From assembly GCF_007830155.1 (NCBI RefSeq), contig NZ_VLKY01000001.1:186001-250000 (forward strand): a stretch of DNA of 64,000 nucleotides. Direction: 5' to 3'. Of the stretch, positions 39,620 to 48,559 are shown piece after piece. The translations under genes were made by a program, and so were the position numbers. Numbering within the stretch: position 1 is the first letter of the stretch; each line of letters starts with the position of its first letter. The stretch is from Pseudomonas duriflava (lineage in GTDB: Bacteria > Pseudomonadota > Gammaproteobacteria > Pseudomonadales > Pseudomonadaceae). Under the pieces are notes generated by a model. It saw nothing but the letters and a program-made list of their open reading frames with translations, ran no database searches and was not told the origin of the DNA.

Positions 39620-40513
39620 ATGCGCAACGATTCATTTGATGAATTCGATAATGTTCCCAGTCTGACGCCTGATAAGGATTTGAGTGAGGATTTTGGTCGT
39701 GGGCATGGTCGCAGTGCGCGTGGTCATCGCGAGGTATACCAGGATCAAGGAACTCCGGAAACGGTGGAGCCCCTGCGTGCTTCCCGTGGAACAGTGCCGG
39801 TAAAAGGCGCCAGTACCGGGCCGCTCTGGGCTCTGGTCGGGGCTATGGTGATCGCATTGGCGGGTCTGGGGTGGTGGAGTCATCAGCAGATCCAAATGAT
39901 GCAGGAGCAGGTCGTAGCGACACAGGAGAACTTTGCTCGGATCAGTGAGGAAGCAGCCGGTCGGCTACAGGATATTTCCGGCAAGTTGATTTCTAGTGAG
40001 TCGAACGGTACCAGCTCGCGCGAAGCTCTCCTGTTGCAATTGAAAGGGATCGAAACCAGGCTGGCCGAGCTGACACGTCAACAGCAGGCAGCCGTGAATG
40101 CACAAAATGATCTCGACCGGCGTATCGACCAGCTCGTTACAGAGCTCAAGACGCAGCAGGCTGCATCGTCCGGGTTGGCTGAGCGTGTAACGGCTCTGAC
40201 CAGTGAGCAGGCTGCGCTCAAGACAGCTCAAGGTGAGCTGAGTCGTTATGGTGAGCAAATCGAGGCGTTGGCCGCTCAGGACAAGAATCTACAGGCTGAT
40301 ATCGCAGCGCTTAAAAAACAGGGCAATCCCGCTAGTGCGATTCAGGAGCTGCAACAAGACCTGCTGGTCCTGCGTAGCGAACTGGATTCACGCAGCAGTG
40401 GCGGTGTTGATGCAGCAGTTTTCGATACGTTCAGAGTCCAGATGACACGTAATATCAGTACGATCCAGACGCAGCTGCAGAACATGCAGCAGCAGATCAA
40501 TGCTCGTCGCTAA
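39620..40513 (+). CDS. Single-pass membrane protein with long coiled coil
   Basis: A 297-residue protein of unknown function. A hydrophilic N-terminal cytoplasmic part (1-66, acidic then basic) precedes one helix at about 68-86 (GPLWALVGAMVIALAGLGW). Residues 90-295 have heptad patterns and Gln/Ala/Lys-rich sequence (QVVATQENFARISEEAAGRL, then LTRQQQAAVNAQNDLDRRID), predicting a periplasmic coiled coil. Similar ATPase-like annotations in databases rest on coiled-coil similarity only. GAAGG stands 6 bases before the ATG. It is closed by its own terminator. Confidence 0.82.
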   Translation: MRNDSFDEFDNVPSLTPDKDLSEDFGRGHGRSARGHREVYQDQGTPETVEPLRASRGTVPVKGASTGPLWALVGAMVIALAGLGWWSHQQIQMMQEQVVATQENFARISEEAAGRLQDISGKLISSESNGTSSREALLLQLKGIETRLAELTRQQQAAVNAQNDLDRRIDQLVTELKTQQAASSGLAERVTALTSEQAALKTAQGELSRYGEQIEALAAQDKNLQADIAALKKQGNPASAIQELQQDLLVLRSELDSRSSGGVDAAVFDTFRVQMTRNISTIQTQLQNMQQQINARR

Positions 40514-40517
40514 TCAG

Positions 40518-40544
40518 AAAGCCCCGCCTGATGCGGGGCTTTTT
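40518..40544. terminator. Bidirectional terminator
   Basis: GCCCCGC (40521-40527) and GCGGGGC (40533-40539) pair over a CTGAT loop, with AAA before and TTTTT after. It ends the coiled-coil gene and may also stop the converging oxidoreductase operon. Confidence 0.9.
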
Positions 40545-40557
40545 ATTGCCGATGCAC

Positions 40558-41607
40558 TTATAGGCGCGGATAGTCGATATAGCCTACAGGGCCTGTTGTG
40601 TAAAAGGTTTCTGGACGCGGCTCGTTGAGCGCTGCGCCCTGCGCTGTACGTTGCGGCAGGTCGGGGTTCGCGATGAATGGAACTCCAAAAGCTATAGCAT
40701 CGGCTTTGCCACTTTCTAGCCAGGCAGTAGCGCTCGCTTCGGTAAAGCGCTCGTTAGCAATGTAAACACCTCCAAAGGCCTGCTTGAGCTGCGGGCCTAA
40801 GCTATCTTGGCCTTCCGCTTCACGAGCACAGATGAAGGCAATGCCGCGCCGGCCTAATTCGTGGACTACGTAGCCAAACGTTTCGGCTGGGTTTTCATCG
40901 CCCATATCATGCAGGTCACAACGCGGGGAAAGATGCACGCCGACCCGGTCAGCACCCCAGACTTCGATACAGGCATCAGTAACGTCTAGCATCAGGCGGG
41001 CCCGGTTCTCCAGGGAACCGCCGTATTGATCGGTGCGCTGATTAGTACTGCTTTGCAGAAACTGATCTAAGAGATAGCCGTTTGCACCATGAACCTCTAC
41101 ACCGTCGAAACCTGCGGCTTTGGCATTTTCCGCACCCTTACGGAAGGCCGCAATAATCCCGGCGATCTCATCCGTTTCCAGAGCACGAGGGATAACGTAC
41201 TCCTGCTTAGGGCGTACCAGACTCACATGTCCTTTTGCTGCGATAGCGCTAGGGGCGACCGGCTTTTCGCCATTGAGATACAGTGGAGCGGAAATCCGAC
41301 CTACATGCCACAGTTGCAACATGATACGGCCCCCTGCCTTGTGTACGGCAGAGGTCACTTTCTTCCAGCCCTCGACTTGCTCATCAGACCAGATTCCCGG
41401 AGTGTTCGGGTAGCCTACGCCCATTGGGTCCACTGAGGTGGCTTCGCTCAGCGTCAGGCCAGCGCTGGCGCGCTGGGCATAGTACTCGACCATCAGATTG
41501 GTAGGAACACGCTGATTATCTGCCCGGCACCGGGTAAGCGGCGCCATGATAAAACGGTTTGGCAGTTCCAGCGCGCCAATAGTAATCGGGTCGAAAAGGG
41601 TGGGCAT
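40558..41607 (-). CDS. xenB: Old Yellow Enzyme family alkene reductase (XenB/NemA-like)
   Basis: An FMN-dependent NAD(P)H oxidoreductase that reduces activated C=C bonds, nitro compounds and nitrate esters. The 349 residues start MPTLFDPITIGALELPNRFI, very like Pseudomonas XenB. FMN contacts are in MAPLTRCRA; the substrate His/Asn pair and Tyr are in GVEVHGANGYLLDQFL and STNQRTDQYGGSLENR. It is the last gene of arsR-MFS-OYE on the minus strand, 26 bases after the MFS gene, so it is probably induced by electrophiles through the ArsR-type regulator (inference). Confidence 0.92.
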   Translation of the reverse strand: MPTLFDPITIGALELPNRFIMAPLTRCRADNQRVPTNLMVEYYAQRASAGLTLSEATSVDPMGVGYPNTPGIWSDEQVEGWKKVTSAVHKAGGRIMLQLWHVGRISAPLYLNGEKPVAPSAIAAKGHVSLVRPKQEYVIPRALETDEIAGIIAAFRKGAENAKAAGFDGVEVHGANGYLLDQFLQSSTNQRTDQYGGSLENRARLMLDVTDACIEVWGADRVGVHLSPRCDLHDMGDENPAETFGYVVHELGRRGIAFICAREAEGQDSLGPQLKQAFGGVYIANERFTEASATAWLESGKADAIAFGVPFIANPDLPQRTAQGAALNEPRPETFYTTGPVGYIDYPRL

Positions 41608-41633
41608 GGTAAGACTCCGTTTATCGAAAGGGA

Positions 41634-42794
41634 TTAGCCAGCAACCAGCCCGCTTTTGCGTGCTTGGCTGAATGTCAGGTAAGTAAGCACAAGGGCAAGT
41701 AAGGCCAAAGCACTGGCAGCCAGAGGCACACGAGTCAGACCGAGCCCTTGGTCAATGACAACGCCGCCAACCCAGGCGCCCAGGGCATTGCCAACGTTGA
41801 AAGCCCCGATGTTCAGGGTTGAGACAAGATTAGGCGCCTCCTTGCCAAAGGTTACGACATTGATCTGCAGGGCTGGTACAGCGGCAAAGGCGACGGCAGC
41901 CCAAAGGAACAATGTGATTTCAGCGGGAATAAGCCCATGACTAGTCCAGGTCAGAGCCGCAGATACCAAGGCCAGGGCCGCGAAGATGCCTATCAGAGCA
42001 GTGGACAAACGCCAGTCCGCCAATCGTCCTCCGATAATGTTGCCAACCGTTAAACCAAGTCCGATCAATAGAAGCGTGCCGGTTATGCCTCGGGGCGACA
42101 CGCCGGTCACTTGACCCAGTAGAGGGGCAATATAGGTGAACAAAGCAAACATAGAAGCTGAGAACAGGACGGTCATGCCCAATGACATCCAGAAGCCGGC
42201 TCCCTTGAGCGCTGCCATTTCACGCCGCAGGTCAGCCTTCTCCTGCTGGGCCTGTCCTGGCAGTACGGACCAGAGGCCTGCAAAGGCAACAATACCAAGT
42301 AGCGATACGGCCCAGAAAGTTGAGCGCCAGCCAGCCGACTGGCCGAGCGCCGTACCGAGAGGGACGCCTAAGACATTGGCCAGGGTCAGGCCTGTAAACA
42401 TCAACGCAACTGCTGATGCGCGCTGGTTAGCAGGCACTAGACTAGCTGCCACTACGGAGCCAATACCAAAGAACGCGCCGTGGCAGAGTGCTGTAACAAC
42501 CCGCGCCAACACAAGAATGTTGTAATCCGAAGCGGTAGCACATAGCACGTTACCGACGATGAAAATTCCCATCAAAGCCAGCAAGGCCCGTTTGCGGGGC
42601 CAGTTAGAGGTAGCCATGGCCATGAAGGGGGCGCCAATGGCTACACCGAGTGCATACCCACTGACCAGCCACCCTGCGGAAGGGATAGATATGCCCAGAT
42701 CGTTGGCCACATTGGGCAAAAGACCCATGATGACAAATTCGGTGGTGCCGATAGCAAATGCGCTGAGTGCCAGCACAATTAATGAAGGTGGCAT
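41634..42794 (-). CDS. MFS efflux transporter (DHA1 family)
   Basis: A 386-residue, 12-helix transporter of the drug:H+ antiporter type. The N-terminal SAFAIGTTEFVIMGLLPNVA is the AraJ/YdhP-type signature and the motif-A-like loop is GAPFMAMATSNWPRKRAL. The substrate is unknown. It lies between an ArsR-type regulator (29 bases upstream) and an Old Yellow Enzyme gene (26 bases downstream), so it probably exports the same electrophilic or quinone-like compounds that the enzyme reduces. The start ATG at 42794 follows CAGGAACAGTA. Confidence 0.88.
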   Translation of the reverse strand: MPPSLIVLALSAFAIGTTEFVIMGLLPNVANDLGISIPSAGWLVSGYALGVAIGAPFMAMATSNWPRKRALLALMGIFIVGNVLCATASDYNILVLARVVTALCHGAFFGIGSVVAASLVPANQRASAVALMFTGLTLANVLGVPLGTALGQSAGWRSTFWAVSLLGIVAFAGLWSVLPGQAQQEKADLRREMAALKGAGFWMSLGMTVLFSASMFALFTYIAPLLGQVTGVSPRGITGTLLLIGLGLTVGNIIGGRLADWRLSTALIGIFAALALVSAALTWTSHGLIPAEITLFLWAAVAFAAVPALQINVVTFGKEAPNLVSTLNIGAFNVGNALGAWVGGVVIDQGLGLTRVPLAASALALLALVLTYLTFSQARKSGLVAG

Positions 42795-42823
42795 TACTGT
42801 TCCTGTATTCGAATGAGTAAGCG

Positions 42824-43120
42824 TTACAACTCGTTGCCGAGTCGTACAAGAAAGGCGCTAATAGTTTCTTCGTTTCGCGTATAGAACACCCACTGACCTA
42901 CTCGGCGCGTCGTGACTAAGCCGGCACGTTGCAACACCGCTAGATGAGCGGATACCGTCGACTGTGATAAGCCGGTCTTCTGATCGATCAAGCCCGCGCA
43001 GACACCGATTTCGACCGGGTGGTCCTGCTGACTGAAGTGAGTGGCAGGGGCACGCAGCCAACCGAGTATTTGACGGCGGACAGGGTTGGCTAATGCCTTA
43101 AGAACGTCGTCTATATCCAT
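42824..43120 (-). CDS. ArsR-family transcriptional regulator
   Basis: A 98-residue winged-helix repressor. The recognition helix is within QKTGLSQSTVSAHLAVLQRAG and the wing is LVTTRRVGQWVFYTRN. It lacks the ELCVCDL metal motif of ArsR/SmtB; a single Cys is present in IGVCAGLID just before the recognition region, which could sense electrophiles or oxidants. It is the first gene of the operon that continues into the MFS and OYE genes. A palindrome ATCGCGAT at 43137-43144, 17 bases before its ATG, is a possible operator. Confidence 0.88.
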   Translation of the reverse strand: MDIDDVLKALANPVRRQILGWLRAPATHFSQQDHPVEIGVCAGLIDQKTGLSQSTVSAHLAVLQRAGLVTTRRVGQWVFYTRNEETISAFLVRLGNEL

Positions 43121-43514
43121 GAGGTCATATCTTTACATCGCGATAAAACGAACCTTAGATCGTCAATTAACGATATTCAAGGCTGTACCTATTGCAGGGA
43201 TGAATGGATCTCATAGGAATATTCTATGTATAAAAGCGGGAGGTTTGAGCGTAGGCCCTGTAAAACGTTTCGGCTCTGATTGGGTTTTTTAGAATCCACT
43301 ACGCTTCATGACCAACCGCACCGTTTTGTAGATATGAATTGATTATTCCTTTTTATCCCGGTACACCACTCAGGCTGTTTTACCATGGGCATGTCCCTTG
43401 GTCTGATTGAACGGATTCTACAGGCTATCGGGACGTGCCCATGTTCATCTAATGCAGGCAACTCGGGATTCAGCCCAAGGCTTGCAGTGGTTCGTTCTAT
43501 GTCTGGAGAAGTTC
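43121..43514. other. 394-base divergent region between arsR-type gene and OmpA-like gene
   Basis: Contains the ATCGCGAT palindrome near the regulator start, a near-palindrome CATAGGAATATTCTATG (43212-43228) with core GAATATTC, a run TTGGGTTTTTTAG after 43278, and a long inverted repeat at 43384-43443 (listed). The frame of the OmpA-like gene is open back to 43407 but has no ribosome site there. No other gene is supported. Confidence 0.5.
43384..43443 (+). repeat. 14-bp inverted repeat in the OmpA-like gene leader
   Basis: CATGGGCATGTCCC (43384-43397) and GGGACGTGCCCATG (43430-43443) pair with a single T/G step that becomes a G-U pair in RNA, across a 32-base loop. It ends 71 bases before the ATG. 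It may be an RNA hairpin in the leader or a protein site. Confidence 0.65.
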
Positions 43515-44204
43515 ATGACGTCTATCAAGCGTCCTTTGATTGCAGCATTGGCCGGTGTTTTACTGGCTGGTTGTGCCTCTAACAACTCTTACGAGAACCA
43601 GGGCGGCACCGGTACTTCCCGTACTGCTACCTATGGTGGGATTGGAGCTCTTGCTGGTGCGGTCGCCGGAGCGGCAATCGATCACAATAATCGGGGCAAG
43701 GGTGCTCTGATCGGTGCAGCGGCAGTCGGTGCGGCAGCTGCGGGTTACGGCTACTATGCCGACCGGCAGGAAGCTGAGTTGCGTAGGCAAATGCAGAACA
43801 CCGGGGTCGAAGTGCAAAGGCAAGGCGATGACATCAAGTTGATCATGCCTGGCAATATTACTTTTGCGACCGATTCGGCCGACATTTCCGGCAACTTTTA
43901 TCAGCCCCTCAACAACCTGGCCAGCTCCTTTAAGCAGTTCAATCAGAACAGTATTGAGATTGTCGGCTATACCGATAGTACGGGCAGTCGTACACACAAC
44001 ATGGATTTGTCCAATCGGCGTGCCCAGAGCGTGGCGAACTACCTGATCGCTCAAGGTGTCGATGCTTCGCGGGTAAGTACGCGCGGCGCTGGACCGGACC
44101 AGCCTATTGCTTCCAATGTTACTCCGGACGGGCGTGCGCAGAACCGTCGTGTCGAGGTCAACTTGAGACCGTTGCCAGGAGCGACTACGGCCCCGGCGCA
44201 ATAA
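43515..44204 (+). CDS. OmpA-family peptidoglycan-associated lipoprotein (YiaD-like)
   Basis: The ATG at 43515 follows TGGAGAAG and gives 229 residues. A lipobox (AGVLLAGC, Cys at 20) marks an outer-membrane lipoprotein. Then comes a Gly-zipper-type hydrophobic region (GGIGALAGAVAGAAIDHNN and ALIGAAAVGAAAAGYGYYAD) and a C-terminal OmpA domain from about 110 with ITFATDSADISGNFYQPL, EIVGYTDSTGSRTHNMDLSNRR and GRAQNRRVEV. The Asp and Arg that bind diaminopimelate are present. The protein should anchor the outer membrane to peptidoglycan. A long hairpin follows the gene. Confidence 0.93.
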   Translation: MTSIKRPLIAALAGVLLAGCASNNSYENQGGTGTSRTATYGGIGALAGAVAGAAIDHNNRGKGALIGAAAVGAAAAGYGYYADRQEAELRRQMQNTGVEVQRQGDDIKLIMPGNITFATDSADISGNFYQPLNNLASSFKQFNQNSIEIVGYTDSTGSRTHNMDLSNRRAQSVANYLIAQGVDASRVSTRGAGPDQPIASNVTPDGRAQNRRVEVNLRPLPGATTAPAQ

Positions 44205-44211
44205 TAGGTGT

Positions 44212-44249
44212 GAATACTGCCACCACTCAGCGGAAAGGTGGCAGTATTC
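44212..44249 (+). terminator. Hairpin after the OmpA-like gene
   Basis: GAATACTGCCACC (44212-44224) and GGTGGCAGTATTC (44237-44249) pair perfectly over 13 bp with a 12-base loop. No T tract follows, so it may be a stabilising 3' end as well as a terminator. Confidence 0.6.
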
Positions 44250-44399
44250 CACATGGTCAATTAAATGACGCTGTATTTCTGTTGTCTTGGGTAATAGGCT
44301 GTACCAGAACCATCATTTTGCTCACGGGAACGCACGCGGACTTGCGAAGTAAATAAAGGGGAGCTGTATTCAGTGCAGTACGAACTGAAAGGAGAAGAT

Positions 44400-46538
44400 A
44401 TGGATTATCCAGTTCCTAAGATCAATCAAGGTCCGGTGCTTCTGGTCGTTGATGACCGTATGGAAAACCTGCTAGCCATGCAGGCCTTGCTTGAGATAGG
44501 TGACTGGCGTGTTCTGACAGCCAACTCAGGCGAGCGGGCGCTTAAATGCCTGTTGGATGAACCCATTGATCTTGTACTGCTCGACGTTCAGATGCCAGTC
44601 ATGGACGGCTTTGAAGTAGCTCGTATGATGCGTAGCAATCTGCGTACGCGTTTTACTCCCATTATTTTCGTATCGGCTGAAGCGCATTCCTACGAGGCCG
44701 TGTTACGAGGCTATGCCACCGGTGCCGTAGACTATCTGCTTAAGCCGGTCGACCCTAATATTCTTCGGCATAAGGTCAGATCCCTGCTAGAGCATGAGCG
44801 TAACCGACGTGAATTACTGCAATTGAGCCAACAACTTGAGTTGGCCAAGGCCTTTAGTGATTCGCTACTCGATAATGCAGCTGAAGGGATTCTGGTCGTC
44901 AATGAACAGGGACTGATTACGTTCGCTAATGCCGCCATAGCACGAATGCTCAAGCGCAACATCAGTGATCTGGTCAATTCTGAATTCCTGCATCATTTGA
45001 ACAGCCCTGAGCTAGGGGATACGTGGCTCGGGTCTACCTTTATGGAGCACTACGATAAACGGGAAACCTATCGGGTACACGATGCGATGCTAAAGACTGC
45101 GCGTGGCGGTACGTTACCTGTCACCTTGTCCTGTGCACCCTTACCCCGCTTACAGCGGGCTATGGTAGTAATTGCGCTGGATATGTCGATGATGCGCGAG
45201 CTTCAGGATCAGCTTGAGTCTCAAGCGGTGACCGACGCGTTGACCGGGCTACTCAATCGTCGCGGTTTCAACCAGACACTAGAGGCTGCGCTGGCGCGGA
45301 CCGGGCGCAACGGCAAGCGCATGGCCGTGCTTTATATCGATCTGGACGGCTTCAAGAAGGTTAACGATTCGCTGGGCCATGAAGCAGGTGATCGAGTGTT
45401 GTGCATGGTCGCTGAACAGCTCAAGACCTGCATGCGTCCCTACGACATACTTGCTCGTATGGGGGGCGACGAATTCACGGCGCTGCTCGACACGCTGGAC
45501 CATTTTGAAGATGCGGCTCGGGTTGCGGAAAAGCTATTAGAGCTGATGACGCGAACGCACAGCATCGATGGAATGGAAATTAGCTTGGGCGCGAGTATTG
45601 GTATCGCCAGTTACCCAGAGTGCGGACACAGTGTCGACGGCTTGTTGCGCTCGGCGGATATCGCCATGTACGAGGCCAAGCGGGGAGGGCGGCAACAATA
45701 CCGATTCTTTTCTCCAGAGATGAACGGCCGCGCACGCTCTCGGCTCATGCTGGAAGAAAGCGTGCGTAACGCCATCGATAACAAGGATTTCGTGCTGGCC
45801 TACCAGCCTCAGGTCTACCTGCGCACGGGCAAGCTACGTGGGTTCGAGGCCCTTCTGCGGTGGGAGCATAACGTCGCTGGCAAGGTCTCGCCGAATGTCT
45901 TCATTCCGCTTCTGGAGGAAACACGCCTGATCAACCGGATCGGCGACTGGATCTTTCGTGAAGGAGCTATGAAGTTGCGGTGCTTGTCCGAGACGTTTGG
46001 CAATGACCTCCTGCTTAGCATCAACCTTAGTCCAGTGCAATTTGGCATGCCGCAATTGGCGGAAAGCCTACGGCAGATCATCGACAGCTACGGCCTGCGG
46101 CCCGATCAGCTGGAAATCGAGGTGACTGAAACGGCTTTAATGCATGATATCGACTATACCCGTTCTCAACTGGCGCAATTACGTGCGCTTGGCGTGCGTA
46201 CCGCAGTGGACGATTTTGGTACCGGTTATTCCTCTCTAGCCTACTTGCGCCATTTCGAGCTCGATACGTTGAAGATCGACCAGTTATTTATTGCCAATAT
46301 GCTGGACTCGCCACGCGATGCGGCGATTGTTAGTACGATCCTGGAGTTGGGTCGTAATCTGGGCTTGGAAGTTATTGCCGAAGGAGTCGAGACTCTAGAA
46401 CAGCGAGACTGGCTGATCGAGCATGGCTGCGAAATCATGCAGGGGTTTCTGGTTTCGAAGCCGCTTAATGCCGATGTTACTCAGGACTTCCCAAACCACG
46501 TGGACTGGTCTGCGCGCCAACCTGATCATACGATTTGA
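44400..46538 (+). CDS. REC-PAS-GGDEF-EAL response regulator (c-di-GMP turnover)
   Basis: A 712-residue protein. The frame opens at GTG 44373, but AGGAG is 5-6 bases before the ATG at 44400. Receiver domain 1-125 (VVDDR, phospho-acceptor Asp62 in VLLDVQMP, Lys in LLKPVDP); PAS near 152-265; GGDEF at 355-359 with an RxxD inhibitory site (R346-D349) five residues before it; EAL from about 450 with E483 in FEALLRW, DDFGTGYSSL, EVTETALM and EGVETLEQ. Both catalytic sites look intact, so it could make and break c-di-GMP, with phosphorylation choosing. No kinase gene is adjacent. Confidence 0.93.
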   Translation: MDYPVPKINQGPVLLVVDDRMENLLAMQALLEIGDWRVLTANSGERALKCLLDEPIDLVLLDVQMPVMDGFEVARMMRSNLRTRFTPIIFVSAEAHSYEAVLRGYATGAVDYLLKPVDPNILRHKVRSLLEHERNRRELLQLSQQLELAKAFSDSLLDNAAEGILVVNEQGLITFANAAIARMLKRNISDLVNSEFLHHLNSPELGDTWLGSTFMEHYDKRETYRVHDAMLKTARGGTLPVTLSCAPLPRLQRAMVVIALDMSMMRELQDQLESQAVTDALTGLLNRRGFNQTLEAALARTGRNGKRMAVLYIDLDGFKKVNDSLGHEAGDRVLCMVAEQLKTCMRPYDILARMGGDEFTALLDTLDHFEDAARVAEKLLELMTRTHSIDGMEISLGASIGIASYPECGHSVDGLLRSADIAMYEAKRGGRQQYRFFSPEMNGRARSRLMLEESVRNAIDNKDFVLAYQPQVYLRTGKLRGFEALLRWEHNVAGKVSPNVFIPLLEETRLINRIGDWIFREGAMKLRCLSETFGNDLLLSINLSPVQFGMPQLAESLRQIIDSYGLRPDQLEIEVTETALMHDIDYTRSQLAQLRALGVRTAVDDFGTGYSSLAYLRHFELDTLKIDQLFIANMLDSPRDAAIVSTILELGRNLGLEVIAEGVETLEQRDWLIEHGCEIMQGFLVSKPLNADVTQDFPNHVDWSARQPDHTI

Positions 46539-46740
46539 GCATTCGCTCCTACGATCAGGCGCTCTGCCTACTCAGGACGTCTGGCGCGGTTGATAGATAG
46601 CCTGATATGTCTGATCTATGGTCAGAGATAGTGGGGGCCGTTTCATCTTTTGCGCATGCTCTCCAGCCAATACTGTAAGTACAAGGAACTCGTCGTTTGC
46701 CTGTGGGCCTATAACCAAACGGTTAGGTTCAGGAGCAGTC

Positions 46741-47325
46741 ATGCGCGTCTTTCTTTTGCTGTCGATGCTGGCCTTCAGCTCGCTGGCGCTTGCCGATTGG
46801 CAGGTAGATACAAGCTATTCCCGTGTCAGCTTCGTCAGTGTCAAACGAGGCGACATGGCCGACGTGCACTACTTTTCCGAAGTGACCGGTTTGATTGACC
46901 AGACCGGTCGGGTTCGTTTGGCATTACCCTTCGATTCTCTTGAAAACACTTTGGCACTTCAGGCCGAGCGGATGCGTGAGTTCGTTTTTAAGGCGGATCG
47001 CTTTCCAGAGGCCATTATTACCAGTCAGATCGACCCCTCGACGTGGGAGCAAATGCCAGTAGACGATATCCGTCAGCACAACCTTGATCTTGACCTTGAG
47101 CTCAATGGTCAGAAGCAGCGTCTCAAAGCCGAGGTTTCAATCAGCCGTCTGGGCGAGACACTAGTCCAGGTCAATACACTGCAGCCGGTTCTGGTCAAGG
47201 CAGTAGATTTCGATCTGCTCGAAGGACTGAAAAAGCTCGAAGAGGTTAGTAGCGTGTCCGGCATTGCACCGGAAGTACCTGTAAATGTGCTGCTGACGTT
47301 GCGTCAGGTTCCTTCACCCAGTTGA
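46741..47325 (+). CDS. YceI family periplasmic protein
   Basis: A 194-residue exported protein. The frame opens at 46618, but the ATG at 46741 follows CAGGAG and gives a signal peptide (MRVFLLLSMLAFSSLALA, cleaved before DWQVD). The mature chain is a lipocalin-like beta barrel (WQVDTSYSRVSFVSVKRGDM, LNGQKQRLKAEVSISR), a fold that binds polyprenyl chains in bacterial homologues. Base-stress induction is known for E. coli YceI; here the role is open. It ends 22 bases before the phospholipase-D family gene and is probably co-transcribed. Confidence 0.9.
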   Translation: MRVFLLLSMLAFSSLALADWQVDTSYSRVSFVSVKRGDMADVHYFSEVTGLIDQTGRVRLALPFDSLENTLALQAERMREFVFKADRFPEAIITSQIDPSTWEQMPVDDIRQHNLDLDLELNGQKQRLKAEVSISRLGETLVQVNTLQPVLVKAVDFDLLEGLKKLEEVSSVSGIAPEVPVNVLLTLRQVPSPS

Positions 47326-47347
47326 TACGGGCAGTCAGGTGCACAAC

Positions 47348-48508
47348 ATGCCAAGAGCGGTTTATCCATGGCGAGAACATAACCAGTATACGTTGTTGGT
47401 TGATGGGAACCGGTTCTTTCCGGCAATGCTGGAATGTATCGAGCAAGCCCGGCATGCGATCGCTATTGAACTGTACCTTGTCGAGAAAGGGGCTTGTGCA
47501 ACAACTTTGATGGAGGCGCTTATTCAAGCGGCGCAGCGTGGCGTAGCAGTGCACTGTCTATTAGATGGGTTCGGTACGCTGCGTATGGATGATACGCATC
47601 GTCAGCGATTGGAGGCAGCAGGCGGGCATGTACGCCGATATAACCCGGTAGGTCTGACGCATGGCTGGCGTAACCTCTATCGAGACCACCGTAAATTACT
47701 GGTTGTGGACGAGCAGATTGCGTTCGTAGGTGGCAGTGGTGCTACTAACGAATTCTGGGCACCTGGTGAAGAGATATGCCAGTGGCATGAGGTCATGGTA
47801 CGTATTACCGGCCCTCTCGTTGCTGACTGGCTCAGCCTGTTCCAGCGGCAATGGCAGGCTACGTGCAGCCGTCGCGCCTGGAAGCCACAGGCGAGTCGAG
47901 GGCGTGTCCAGTTGCCAACGCCACCCACAGCAACACAGGGCCTGGGCCGAGTGGCCTATGCCGATGCCCGACAGCATCGAGATATTGTATTCTCGCTTGT
48001 GCGTGCTCTTATTGGTGCGCGGGAGCGGATTTGGTTGGCCACGCCGTATTTTCTTCCTTCCTGGCGTGTGCGCGGTGCTTTGCGCAAGGCGGCGAAAAGA
48101 GGTGTGGACGTACGACTCATCCTGACCGGACGGCATACCGATAACCCCCCTGTGCGGTTCGCCGGACAGCGCTACTACCCAAGACTACTTAAAGCTGGCG
48201 TACGAATTTTTGAATACCAACCACGGTTTTCCCATTTGAAGATGGTACAGGTTGACGACTGGGTCAGCGTCGGCTCCTGCAATTTCGATTACTGGAACTT
48301 ACGCTTCAATCTGGAGGCCAACCTCGAAGCTATCGATCCCACTCTTAGTCGCTCGGTCAGTGAGTGCTTTCTGGCAGATTTTCAGGAAAGTCGCGAGATC
48401 ACGTTGCAAGACTGGTACAGGCGGCCATGGTGGAAGCGTGCCCGTGAGTGGTTGTGGGGAACATTGGATCGTCTGGTCCTAACAATACTGGGTAAGCGTC
48501 ATTCATAA
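47348..48508 (+). CDS. Phospholipase D family protein (cardiolipin synthase-like, ClsB type)
   Basis: From the ATG at 47348 it encodes 386 residues (a GTG at 47339 is also possible). Two HKD motifs are complete: H114-x-K116-x4-D121 in RDHRKLLVVD and H296-x-K298-x4-D303 in SHLKMVQVD, each followed by the usual GG/GS-N element (GGSGATNEFW, GSCNFDYW). There are no N-terminal membrane helices, as in ClsB, which makes cardiolipin from phosphatidylglycerol, so a cytoplasmic-face phospholipid transfer reaction is likely. A basic amphipathic C-terminal region may bind membranes. It pairs with a lipid-binding YceI protein. Confidence 0.88.
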   Translation: MPRAVYPWREHNQYTLLVDGNRFFPAMLECIEQARHAIAIELYLVEKGACATTLMEALIQAAQRGVAVHCLLDGFGTLRMDDTHRQRLEAAGGHVRRYNPVGLTHGWRNLYRDHRKLLVVDEQIAFVGGSGATNEFWAPGEEICQWHEVMVRITGPLVADWLSLFQRQWQATCSRRAWKPQASRGRVQLPTPPTATQGLGRVAYADARQHRDIVFSLVRALIGARERIWLATPYFLPSWRVRGALRKAAKRGVDVRLILTGRHTDNPPVRFAGQRYYPRLLKAGVRIFEYQPRFSHLKMVQVDDWVSVGSCNFDYWNLRFNLEANLEAIDPTLSRSVSECFLADFQESREITLQDWYRRPWWKRAREWLWGTLDRLVLTILGKRHS

Positions 48509-48559
48509 GTGCCCTAACGGATTTGCCGCTAAACTACGGCTTCTAGACTAGGACGTTTC

